From: JBCBKP01 sp038521625 | Lineage (GTDB): Bacteria > Planctomycetota > Phycisphaerae > Phycisphaerales > UBA1924 | DNA length: 64,000 nt | NCBI GenBank assembly: GCA_038521625.1 | Contig: JBCBKP010000002.1 | Coordinates: forward strand, 1 to 64,000 | Direction of reading: 5' to 3' | Shown here: positions 1 to 10,354 of the stretch, piece by piece | Layout of the letters: each line of letters opens with the position of its first letter | Position numbering within the stretch: the first letter of the stretch is position 1 | Translations under genes and position numbers: made by a program | Notes under the pieces: generated by a model | What the model was told of the DNA's origin: nothing | Seen by the model: the letters and a program-made list of their open reading frames with translations, nothing else | Database searches by the model: none

Positions 1-544
<544 letters not shown>

Positions 545-552
<8 letters not shown>

Positions 553-1123
553 GCCGCAAGATCCGCTTGAGACGCTCGTCGATCAGTTGCTTGAGTCGCT
601 GGGCGAGGGTTGCGACATCACTGTCATCGAGATTGAGTTAAGAGAGCGCGGTCCCGAACGGACGGAGGCGTCTGAGTCATTGGCCGAGACGGCGGCTGAG
701 CTCGATCGTGCTGGCCAGGATGCCGCGGAGGTTGCTCGCGGCGACTTCGATCTGGAGAGCCCGTCGGTTTCGACCGCGGTGATGGATCACCGTGCCACGC
801 TCCCGCCGGAGAACATGTCCGAGATTCCTATCGATCAATCGGCGATAGATGGCTTGAACGAGGATCTTGATGCTCAGCACGAGGCATATGAGCAAGATCC
901 CGAGTCGTTTCGGCCAGACTCTGTGTCAGGCAACGCGGCCGCGGCCGCGTACTTCGCGTTTCGAACGGCATGCGTGGCGTGGGATCGATTCAATCGCCGA
1001 GCGGCGAGGGCTCTCGAGATTCTCGGTGAGCTTGCGGCGAGCCCGACCGCGAGGCGTGTCGTCGAGGGCGTGATCATCGCGGTTTCGGCTACTCTGATCA
1101 CGGCCGCGATCCTGGGATCTTGA
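545..1123 (+). CDS. Unrecognised tail-anchored protein coupled to the preceding gene
   Basis: This 192-aa protein has no family I can name. The ATG at 545 lies inside the end of the preceding gene and has a GGAGG just upstream at 536-540, which supports this start and translational coupling. The first 150 residues are acidic and hydrophilic (runs such as SESLAETAAELDRAG). The last 20 residues (VVEGVIIAVSATLITAAILG) form a single hydrophobic segment ending at the C-terminus, with RR before it. This looks like a tail anchor with the body in the cytoplasm. The two genes probably act together, possibly as an accessory module, but the sequence gives no direct functional clue. Confidence 0.6.
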
Positions 1124-1267
1124 GAGTTTCGAAGCAGAGCCGGTCGCTTCAATTCTCTGGTCGCAGCGGTCCAAGGCCCGTTACTCCCGCTCCGGGCCCT
1201 CTCCTTCGAGCCGGACACGACCGACCGAGGTCCGGCTCGCGCGCATCTCGACCCCATCGCTTCGCTT

Positions 1268-1335
1268 CCTGACTTCTCTGCGCCTCTGCACACCTCGGCG
1301 ACTCCGCGTTCTCCCCGCTCCGCGTCTCCGCGTAC
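1268..1335. repeat. Dispersed CTCTGCGCCTCTGCG-type repeat
   Basis: A run of CTCTGCG, CTCCGCG and CTCGGCG units with spacers such as TTCTCC. Related copies occur at 57464-57500, 62312-62370 and 62697-62795. All copies are intergenic. Confidence 0.75.
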
Positions 1336-1396
1336 GCCGGCCCTCGGGCACGACGCACAGACCGTCGAGGGACCGAGCAAGCTCAGCAAGGAAATG

Positions 1397-1424
1397 ACCC
1401 CGCGCGGGCCGTCGCCAGCGCGGG
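1397..1424 (-). terminator. Hairpin terminator of the GH13 gene
   Basis: CCCCGCGC (1397-1404) and GCGCGGGG (1417-1424) form a perfect 8-bp stem 15 bases beyond the minus-strand stop. On the minus strand the stem is followed by TCATTTCCTT, which is only partly T-rich. Confidence 0.55.
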
Positions 1425-1438
1425 GCCGGGGTGGTCGA

Positions 1439-3283
1439 TTACTGCGACAGGATGACGACCGTGTACGGGCCGACGCTGATGTTCGCGTTGTAGCTCATGC
1501 CGTCCTTGGCGCCCCAGTTCGCCCAGGTGTTGTTCGACGGGTGGTTGCCGAAGACCGACGAGTAGCCGTTCCAGTCCGAGTTGAACCGGACGTTCCACGT
1601 GCCGCCGCGCGGCATGCCGATGTTGTACGAGCTGAACGCGGTGCTGGAGAAGTTGGCGATCACGATCACGTCGTCGCCCGGCCCGCCGCTGTCGTAGCGG
1701 TGGTAGGCGATGACCTTGTCGCTGTTGTTGATGTGGTGCGCGTTGATGTGCTGCCCGCGGAGGCCGCGGGTGTTGTTGTACCAGTTGCGCCGCAGGCGGA
1801 TGAGGTCCTTGTAGAGCGCCTCGATGCCGGCGTGGGTCGTCTCCTTGGTCCAGTCGACCGGGTCGGTGTCCTGGAAGTAGCCGTCCTCGAGGACCTCCTG
1901 GCCCTGGAAGATCATCGGGATGCCCGGGGCGGTGAACGTGACCGCGGCGCCGAGGGTCGAACGCTTCTGGGCCCACCAGCTGTCGGCGTTGCCGGGCGAG
2001 ATCTCCTCGGGCACGCGGGCGTGGCCGTTGGCGACCTCGTCGTGGCTCTCGGTGTAGATCACCCGCTCGAAGGCGTCGCCGTTATAGCGGTGGTAGAGCG
2101 CGTCGCGGACCGCGAACATGTCGCGGTTCCAGTCGTTGGCCGTGATGACGGCGTCGCGCATCGGGTGGACGTAGGCGGCGTCCCACTGGGCGTCGAAGCC
2201 GGCGCCGCCCGAGCCGGTCGTCTTGGTGACCCACTCGTTGTTCTGCAGGTCCTCGGCGATCGAGATCTTCCAGGACGCCGCGGCGTCGATCTCGTTGTTG
2301 ATCCACTGCATCAGCGTCCATCCGTCGTGGATGTTGCCGCCGCCGCCGTTGTTCTGCGTGCGGATGTTGACGGTCGAATCCCAGCGGAGCCCGTCGACGC
2401 GGAAGTCGTTCAGCCAGCGCAGCGCGTTGTCGCGCAGGTACTGGCGGACCTCGCCGCGCCCGTAGTCCGGACGCGTGGCGCCCCACGGGGTGTACGCCCG
2501 CCAGTCCTGGAAGAAGTAGATGCCGCCGAGCCCGCCCGAGCTCCAGCCGTCGAACTGCCAGAGGTCGAGGTCGCTGGGGCCGAGGTGGTTGTAGACCACG
2601 TCCTGGATGACCGCGATCCCGCGGTCGTGGGCCTCCTGGATGAATAACTTGTACTTCTCCGGCCCGCCGTAGACCGACTCGATCGTGAACGGGTGCGCGG
2701 GGTTGTAGCCCCAGGAGAAGTCGCCCGCGAACTCGTTGACGGGCATGACCTTCACGGCGTTGACGCCGAGGTCCTGCAGGTGGTTCAGTCGCGCGATGGC
2801 GTCGTCGAAGTCGCCCGGCAGGCCGCCCGGCGTGTCGTTGAAGGTGCCGATGTGCATCTCATAGATGACCATCTCGTTCCAGGCCGGGGTCGAGAACGAG
2901 CCCGACCACGCGAAGGCGCCGTCGTCGTAGACGATGGAGTTGCCGACCGAGTTGGTGACCTCCTCGGCGTACGGGTCGTTCTTCCAGCCGGTCCAGCCGC
3001 CGTTGGTGATGACGTACTGGTACTCGTCGCCGATGCTCGCGGCCGAGATATCGTTCGACCAGTACCCGCCGGGCTCCGACGCCAGCGGCGTGGCGCTGGC
3101 CGACCACGAGTTGAAGTCGCCGGCGACGTGCACCGCGCTGGCGTTGGGCGCCCAGACCCGGAAGGTCACGCCGCCGGAGTACGGCGTCGAGCCCATGCCC
3201 GGTTTCGTCGACTGGCCGGCGGCGACGCCGGCGCCCAGCATGAGCGCGGCAACGAACAAGCGTGCTCTGTCCTGCTTCTGCAT
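1439..3283 (-). CDS. Secreted GH13 alpha-amylase/branching-enzyme-like protein
   Basis: This 614-aa exported glycoside hydrolase probably acts on alpha-1,4/1,6-glucans outside the cytoplasm. A signal peptide (MQKQDRARLFVAALMLGAG, cleavage near VAAGQS) leads into a CBM48-like beta-sandwich (VTFRVWAPNASAVHVAGDFN). The GH13 barrel follows with the four family motifs: DVVYNH, GLRWDS (nucleophile Asp near residue 302), SIAEDL (acid/base Glu near 344) and ESHDE (Asp near 415). CBM48 plus this barrel is typical of branching and debranching enzymes, but those are usually cytoplasmic, so the exact linkage is uncertain. The ATG at 3283 has a strong upstream GGAGGA; a longer in-frame start would put residues before the signal peptide. 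A LacI-type operator-like site lies about 170 bases upstream. Confidence 0.9.
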   Translation of the reverse strand: MQKQDRARLFVAALMLGAGVAAGQSTKPGMGSTPYSGGVTFRVWAPNASAVHVAGDFNSWSASATPLASEPGGYWSNDISAASIGDEYQYVITNGGWTGWKNDPYAEEVTNSVGNSIVYDDGAFAWSGSFSTPAWNEMVIYEMHIGTFNDTPGGLPGDFDDAIARLNHLQDLGVNAVKVMPVNEFAGDFSWGYNPAHPFTIESVYGGPEKYKLFIQEAHDRGIAVIQDVVYNHLGPSDLDLWQFDGWSSGGLGGIYFFQDWRAYTPWGATRPDYGRGEVRQYLRDNALRWLNDFRVDGLRWDSTVNIRTQNNGGGGNIHDGWTLMQWINNEIDAAASWKISIAEDLQNNEWVTKTTGSGGAGFDAQWDAAYVHPMRDAVITANDWNRDMFAVRDALYHRYNGDAFERVIYTESHDEVANGHARVPEEISPGNADSWWAQKRSTLGAAVTFTAPGIPMIFQGQEVLEDGYFQDTDPVDWTKETTHAGIEALYKDLIRLRRNWYNNTRGLRGQHINAHHINNSDKVIAYHRYDSGGPGDDVIVIANFSSTAFSSYNIGMPRGGTWNVRFNSDWNGYSSVFGNHPSNNTWANWGAKDGMSYNANISVGPYTVVILSQ

Positions 3284-3628
3284 GCCAAGTCCTCCTCGTT
3301 CGCTCGGCTGAACGCGCGCAACGACCGCCCACACGAATCCGCGTTTCCAAACACAGCCGCGCTGCGACAGCTGTCCGCGCTCCGGCGGGCCCCGCGCCTA
3401 GGCCGAGGATGTCATGATCAAACTAACGTAGCGAAAGTGAGATCGGCGCGGTGCAAGCGGTTTCAGAAAACCGACCAAAATACCCGCAATCGGGGCCGGT
3501 TTCGGCGTGTTCCGCGGTGCGCGTGTGGACAAACTGTGCGCCGAGCTCCGCGCTGTCGCCGCATCGTGCTGCGGGGAAATAAGTTAGATAGAGCCGCGGC
3601 GCGTGCTGTGTCTGCGGGCCGGGTGGGG
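3284..3628. other. Non-coding regulatory stretch upstream of the GH13 gene
   Basis: No gene is supported here. The region is less GC-rich than the surrounding genes and contains an operator-like palindrome at 3452-3473. It holds the promoter of the amylase-like gene and the 3' side of the thioesterase gene. Confidence 0.6.
3452..3473. promoter_or_regulatory. LacI-family operator-like site
   Basis: TGCAAGCGGTTTCA at 3452-3465 fits the cre/LacI-type consensus TGNAANCGNTNNCA. It overlaps a perfect 6-bp inverted repeat CGGTTT-CAGA-AAACCG (3458-3473). It sits upstream of a carbohydrate-active enzyme gene, as expected for such a regulator. A related half-site occurs at 23543-23554. Confidence 0.4.
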
Positions 3629-4099
3629 TCAAGCGCCCACAAGCCACGCGGGCATGGGCTGCGGGCGTCCGTCGGCGTTGACGCAGGCGAGTTCGGTCGT
3701 CGCGATCGCGCAGACGCCGTCGGCGGGCACGGCGGGGTCGGCCCGGTCGGGGTCCCGCCCGAAGCGTTCGATGAGGCGCAGCTCGTACTGGTGGCGCAGG
3801 CGGACCGTGCCGGCGGCCGAGGCGCTCACGAAGATGTCGAGCACGTCGTCGTATCGGATGGGGCGCCGGTACTTGAGCTCGAGCTTGGTGATGACCAGGT
3901 AGACGCCGCGGGTCTCGAGCTCGGCGTAGCTGACGCCGCAGGGCCTGAGCATCTCGGTGCGCGCTTCTTCGAGCCAGGCGACGTAGCTGGAGTGGTGCGC
4001 GACCTTGAACGGATCGCACTCGGCGTAGCGGACGCGGAGGCGGTGGGTGAACTCGGTCGGCGGGGGCGTGGCGTCGGGGTCGGCGTGGGGCTGGGGCAT
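3629..4099 (-). CDS. 4HBT-family acyl-CoA thioesterase
   Basis: This 156-aa protein is a single-domain hot-dog thioesterase of the YbgC/FadM type and would hydrolyse acyl-CoA thioesters in the cytoplasm. The N-terminal signature RVRYAECDPFKVAHHSSYV carries the family's catalytic Asp after Glu-Cys. KLELKYRRPIRYDDVL matches the second conserved strand. The length is normal for the family. The ATG at 4099 lies 9 bases after the stop of the phosphoenolpyruvate carboxylase gene, so the two are probably co-transcribed. The substrate cannot be read from the sequence. Confidence 0.85.
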   Translation of the reverse strand: MPQPHADPDATPPPTEFTHRLRVRYAECDPFKVAHHSSYVAWLEEARTEMLRPCGVSYAELETRGVYLVITKLELKYRRPIRYDDVLDIFVSASAAGTVRLRHQYELRLIERFGRDPDRADPAVPADGVCAIATTELACVNADGRPQPMPAWLVGA

Positions 4100-4108
4100 C
4101 GGCGGACG

Positions 4109-6814
4109 TTAGCCGGTCGACTGCATCGCGGCGGCGAGGGCGTTGAGGCTCGCGAGGATCGCGGGCGTGAGCCCCTCGCGGTCGGCGTCGGTCTCGGCGT
4201 GCTCGAAGCGGTCGAGCAGCTCGATCTGGACGAGGTTCAGGACGTCGGTCCAGGGGTTGCGCTTGCCGATCGCGGCCTGGATGACCGGGACGTTGTCGAG
4301 CAGCTCGGCCTGGTCGGTGATCGCGAGGACCGCGCCGCGCGCGGCGGCGAACTCGGACGCGATCCGGTCGTGGAAGGCGTCGCCCTTGGGCGCCGGGCGG
4401 CCGTAGCGGGCGGCGATCGGCAGGCGGGCGCGGGCCATCTCTTGCTGGGCGTTGTCGACGATCGCGGTCATCGCGGGCCAGCCGCGGTAGGCCTCGCGCA
4501 GCGCGTCGGTCTCGCCGGCGGTCAGGGACGAGGCGGCGGCGCCGAAGCCGTACCAGCTCGGGACGAGGTAGCGGGTCTGGATCCAGCTGAACTGCCAGGG
4601 GATCGCGCGGATGCCGGCGAACTCGAGCTGGCCGCCGCCGCGGGAGACCGGGCGGCTGGCGATGGGCAGGCCGCCGATGTGCGTGACGGGCGTGGCGCGG
4701 ACGAACCAGGGCCAGAAGTCTGGGTCGTCGATGAGGCTCCGGTAGCTCTGCATCGCGAGCTTGCCGAGACGCTTTAGCAGCTTCTCGCCCTCGGTGGTCA
4801 CGCCGGGGACCGTCTCGCGGCGCTTGGAGACCATGACGGCGTGCATGATCTGCTCGAGGTGCCGGCGGGCGATCTCGGGCATGGCGTAGCGGAAGGAGAT
4901 GACCTCGCCCTGCTCGGTGAAGCGGATCTTGCCGTTGTTGGACTCGGGCGGCGCGGACATGATCGCCCGGTTGGCGCGCCCGCCGCCCCGCCCGATGGTG
5001 CCGCCGCGCCCGTGGAAGAGCCGGAAGGTGATCCGGTGCCGGTCGCAGGTGTTGGCGACGGCGCGCTGGGCCTCGTAGAGCGCGGCGTTGGCCATGAGGA
5101 AGCCGCCGTCCTTGTTTGAGTCGGAGTAGCCGAGCATGATCTCCTGAAAGTGGGATCCGTGGCGTTCGGTGCGGGCCTCGAGCTGGCGGCGGTAGGCCGG
5201 GTTGGTGAACATCTGGTCGAGCAGCGTGGGGGCGCGCTCGAGGTCGTCGATGGTCTCGAAGAGGGGGACGACGTCGAGGTCGCTCTCGGCGGTGCCGTCG
5301 GGGCGCAGGCGGAACAGCCCGGCCTGCTTCATGAGGATCAGCACCTCGAGCATGTCGCTGACCGAGTCGGTCATGCTGACGATGTAGCTCTCGACCGACT
5401 CGGCCTCGCGCCGCACGGCGTCGCGGACGACGCGCAGGACCTCGAGGGCCTCGGTGGTCTGCTCGCTCAGCGGCGTGTCGGCGGAGACCAGCGGGCGCGG
5501 GCTGGCGAGCTCGAGCGAGAGGGTCTCGACGCGCGCGGCCTCGCCGAGCGACGCGTAGTCGCTGCGGACGCCGGCGAGGCGGAGCAGCTCGTCGACCGCG
5601 GCCTCGTGGACGCGCGAGTGCTGGCGGATGTCGAGCGTCGCGAGGTGCAGGCCGAAGGCCATCACGCGGAGGCGCAGCGCGGCGAGCCCGCCGCGGTCGG
5701 CGACCTCGTCGAGGCCGATGGTTCGCAGGACGGCGTCGATCTGGTCGAGGTCGCGCAGGAAGTCGCCCGCGTCGTACTCGGCGCAGTGCAGCAGCCGGCC
5801 GTGGATCTGCATGACGCGGACGCGGATCGGCTCGTAGGTCGCGTGCTCGATGAAGCTCTCGTCGTCGATGAACCCGGTGCCCTCGGCCTCGACGGCGCGG
5901 ACGAACTCGGCGGGGATCTGGGCGCGCCGGGCGGAGACGCTGAGCTCGTGCCGCAGGTCGATCAGGTCGGCGGCGAAGCGCTCGATCGCCGCGCCGCGGA
6001 GCATGGCGAGGGCCTGCTCGGTGACCTCGGCGGTGACCTTGGGGTTGCCGTCGCGGTCGCCGGCGATCCAGGTGCGGTACCGCAGCGGCGCCATCTTGGG
6101 CGGGCGGCCCTTGCCGTAGACGGCGGCGATGGCGTCGTCGAGCTGCTGGGCGAGGCGCGGGACGCCCTGCCAGACCGTGCCGGTGAGGAAGAACAGGCCG
6201 TTGCGGACCTCGTCGAGGACCTCGAGGCGGCGGGAGCGGACGGCGTCGGTCAGCAGCAGCGTGCCGATGACGCGCCGGAGCTCGCACTCGAGGCGCCGGC
6301 GTTCGCCGGGTGTCGGGTCGGTCTGGCGGAGGGCCTGCATGGCCCCGGCGATCTCGCGCTGCTTGTAGAGGATCGTGCGGCGCCGGGTCTCGGTCGGGTG
6401 GGCCGTGAACGTCGGCATGACGTCGATCTCGGTGAGCAGGCGGTCGAGGGTGTCGTGGTCGACGCCCTGCTCGGCGAGGCTCTTGACGGCGTCGATCAGC
6501 GACTCGTCGCGGGGCTGGTCGGTCGTGGCGCCGCGCTCGCGTTCGCGGTTGATGTGCGCGATGGAGAGCTGCTCGGCCTTGTTGAGCAGGTGGAAGCGGG
6601 CGGTGGCGTAGCGGATGACGCCGAGAAGGTCGTCGAGGGGGGCCTCTCGGAGCAGCCCGGCGGCGGCGCGGCGGGCGTCGTGGTCCTCGGTGTCGCCGGC
6701 GTCGCGGCAGAGTTCGCAGAGCCGGTGCGTGGTGTCGCGGGCCTGGGCGAAGGGGCCGAGGCAGACGGCGTCGAGCGTCTGCGTGAGCAGGTCGAAGTCG
6801 TTGGGGGCGGTCAT
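4109..6814 (-). CDS. ppc: Phosphoenolpyruvate carboxylase
   Basis: This 901-aa enzyme converts phosphoenolpyruvate and bicarbonate to oxaloacetate, refilling the citric acid cycle. Family motifs are present: TFTAHPTETRRRT with the essential His, FHGRGGTIGRGGG, and GYSDSNKDGG. The C-terminus ends in ...AAAMQSTG, so the usual terminal Asn-Thr-Gly is changed to Ser-Thr-Gly. The correct start is the ATG at 6814 (MTAPNDFD). The reading frame stays open for 50 codons upstream, but that part is only the translated GGGCAATGGGC repeat. A TACCCT hexamer 6 bases before the ATG also fits a leaderless start here. A thioesterase gene follows closely. Confidence 0.95.
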   Translation of the reverse strand: MTAPNDFDLLTQTLDAVCLGPFAQARDTTHRLCELCRDAGDTEDHDARRAAAGLLREAPLDDLLGVIRYATARFHLLNKAEQLSIAHINRERERGATTDQPRDESLIDAVKSLAEQGVDHDTLDRLLTEIDVMPTFTAHPTETRRRTILYKQREIAGAMQALRQTDPTPGERRRLECELRRVIGTLLLTDAVRSRRLEVLDEVRNGLFFLTGTVWQGVPRLAQQLDDAIAAVYGKGRPPKMAPLRYRTWIAGDRDGNPKVTAEVTEQALAMLRGAAIERFAADLIDLRHELSVSARRAQIPAEFVRAVEAEGTGFIDDESFIEHATYEPIRVRVMQIHGRLLHCAEYDAGDFLRDLDQIDAVLRTIGLDEVADRGGLAALRLRVMAFGLHLATLDIRQHSRVHEAAVDELLRLAGVRSDYASLGEAARVETLSLELASPRPLVSADTPLSEQTTEALEVLRVVRDAVRREAESVESYIVSMTDSVSDMLEVLILMKQAGLFRLRPDGTAESDLDVVPLFETIDDLERAPTLLDQMFTNPAYRRQLEARTERHGSHFQEIMLGYSDSNKDGGFLMANAALYEAQRAVANTCDRHRITFRLFHGRGGTIGRGGGRANRAIMSAPPESNNGKIRFTEQGEVISFRYAMPEIARRHLEQIMHAVMVSKRRETVPGVTTEGEKLLKRLGKLAMQSYRSLIDDPDFWPWFVRATPVTHIGGLPIASRPVSRGGGQLEFAGIRAIPWQFSWIQTRYLVPSWYGFGAAASSLTAGETDALREAYRGWPAMTAIVDNAQQEMARARLPIAARYGRPAPKGDAFHDRIASEFAAARGAVLAITDQAELLDNVPVIQAAIGKRNPWTDVLNLVQIELLDRFEHAETDADREGLTPAILASLNALAAAMQSTG

Positions 6815-6820
6815 GGGGGG

Positions 6821-6826
6821 AGGGTA
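6821..6826 (-). promoter_or_regulatory. -10-like TACCCT before ppc
   Basis: TANNNT hexamer 6 bases upstream of the ATG at 6814, matching the pattern seen at many starts in this window. It fixes the ppc start downstream of the repeat. Confidence 0.5.
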
Positions 6827-6836
6827 GAGGAAGGGG

Positions 6837-6990
6837 GCAGTGAGCAGTGGGCAGTGGGCAGTGGGCAGTGGGCAATGGGCAATGGGCGATGGGCCGTGGG
6901 CCGTGGGCCATGGGCGATGGGGGCGGGCACCGGTCGCAGGCATCAGGGATCGGGCATCAGGCATCGGGCATTAGGCATCAGGGATCAGGA
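6837..6990. repeat. GGGCAGTGGGCAAT and GGCATCAGGGATC repeat tract
   Basis: Positions 6837-6920 are degenerate 7-base units (GGGCAGT, GGGCAAT, GGGCGAT, GGGCCGT). Positions 6939-6990 are degenerate ATCAGG/GGCATC/GGGATC units. The tract separates ppc from prkA and encodes nothing recognisable. Confidence 0.85.
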
Positions 6991-7015
6991 GAGGGGGAGG
7001 AAGGTGTGGGAGCCC

Positions 7016-7095
7016 TCACCCCGGCCCTCTCCCGGCGGGAGAGGGAGGCGGGGCATGTCCCTGTCACGCCCTCCGGGCGTGAGACGGGCCCGCTC
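7016..7095. repeat. Palindrome-rich dispersed element
   Basis: Contains CCCTCTCCCGGCGGGAGAGGG (7025-7045), a near-perfect palindrome preceded by CTCACCCCGG. A second palindrome, CACGCCCTCCGGGCGTG, follows at about 7064-7080. The second part resembles 26308-26345. There is no T-run, so I do not call it a terminator. Confidence 0.5.
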
Positions 7096-7147
7096 GCTCG
7101 TGCGAGCCGTCGTGCGTCTGTCTCCGGCCGAGCGTCGCCCGGGCGGG

Positions 7148-9286
<2,139 letters not shown>

Positions 9287-9487
9287 CGCGGTTCCTTTCC
9301 GGGGCCTCTCCGAGCCCCCACATCGGCTCGCACGATCGCGCCGGACGGTCCATCGTTCGGCGTCCCGATCGGCTGATCTCTATCGGGCAGTGTGCACGAC
9401 AGCGTCCGCAAGTCAATGGTGTGCACCCGCCCTCTATCCCTACGTCGGGTGGCCCGGTTGGTTTGCCGTTTCCTCGGTGTTCGCAGC

Positions 9488-9493
9488 TAGAGT
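9488..9493 (+). promoter_or_regulatory. -10-like TAGAGT before trmB
   Basis: TANNNT hexamer 7 bases before the ATG at 9501. TTGCCG at 9463-9468 is a possible -35 with a 19-base spacer. Confidence 0.5.
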
Positions 9494-9500
9494 CGGCGCG

Positions 9501-10265
9501 ATGTCGTTCGGATTGGGACACGGGAAGCCGCTCGACGACGCACCGGGCGTGGTCGGTGTCACACCACAGGAGCTCCCGGCGCTGCCCGACGCGGCGCTCA
9601 CCGATCGCGCGGCGGGTCTGGTCGATCCGCGCGGGTGGTTCCCCGACCCCTCACGCCCGTTCGAGCTGGAGATCGGGTCCGGCAAGGGGACGTATCTGGT
9701 CCAGCAGGCGGGTCGCCAGTCCGGCACGAACTTCCTCGGGGTCGAATGGGCCGGGGAGTTCTACCGGTACGCCGCGGACCGGGTTCGGCGGCGGCGGGAG
9801 TCGGGGGAGCTGGCGAACGTGCGACTCTGGCACGGTGACGCGACGGAGTTCCTGCACTGGCGGTGCCCGGCGGGCGTGATCCGGGTGGTGCATCTGTACT
9901 TCTCTGATCCTTGGCCGAAGGCGAAGCACCACAAGAAGAGGGTGGTGCAGCATCGTTTCCTGGCCGACGTCTGGAAGGCACTCGAACCGGGTGGTGAGCT
10001 CCGGGTGGTGACGGACCACGACGAGCTGTGGGCGTGGGACGAGCGCCACTTCGAGCGATGGACGACGGCGGGCGGGACGGCGGGGTTGGCGGAGGCGGCC
10101 GGGCTGGGTGTGGACGTGGGTCTGGGTGCGTTGGCGTTCGAGCGGCTGGCGTTCGAGCCTCCGGATTCGGCGGGCGAATCGGAGCTTGTGGGCACGAATT
10201 TCGAGCGGAAGTTCCGCGAAGAGGGGCGTGGTTTTCACGCCTGCACGCTCAGGAAGCCGGGGTAA
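9501..10265 (+). CDS. trmB: tRNA (guanine-N7-)-methyltransferase
   Basis: This 254-aa SAM-dependent enzyme makes m7G46 in tRNA. The SAM site is ELEIGSGKGTYL near residues 55-66. The family signature YFSDPWPKAKHHKKR, with the following RFL, is intact. The frame is open far upstream, but that part is antisense to prkA. The ATG at 9501 is chosen because a TAGAGT hexamer lies 7 bases before it and the SAM domain then starts at the usual distance. The N-terminal 50 residues are longer than in E. coli TrmB and are not obviously a domain. Confidence 0.93.
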   Translation: MSFGLGHGKPLDDAPGVVGVTPQELPALPDAALTDRAAGLVDPRGWFPDPSRPFELEIGSGKGTYLVQQAGRQSGTNFLGVEWAGEFYRYAADRVRRRRESGELANVRLWHGDATEFLHWRCPAGVIRVVHLYFSDPWPKAKHHKKRVVQHRFLADVWKALEPGGELRVVTDHDELWAWDERHFERWTTAGGTAGLAEAAGLGVDVGLGALAFERLAFEPPDSAGESELVGTNFERKFREEGRGFHACTLRKPG

Positions 10266-10354
10266 ATCCCTAGGGAATCTCGATTTGCGCTCGGATCGGG
10301 TCGATCTCGCGAGCGGGGCGCTCCCTTATGGCGCGGTGCTCCGGGACAAGCGCG

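Larger units (their letters stand above)
1124..1438. other. Non-coding stretch between convergent genes
   Basis: No convincing gene is seen here. The stretch holds a dispersed CTCTGCG-type repeat and, at its far end, a hairpin that probably terminates the amylase-like gene on the minus strand. Confidence 0.6.

Noticed and set aside
6837..6990. CRISPR-like array
   Set aside because: Units are 6-7 bases, degenerate and contiguous, with no unique spacers and no cas genes nearby.
7025..7045. Rho-independent terminator after prkA
   Set aside because: A perfect palindrome, but no T-run on either strand and it belongs to a larger dispersed element.
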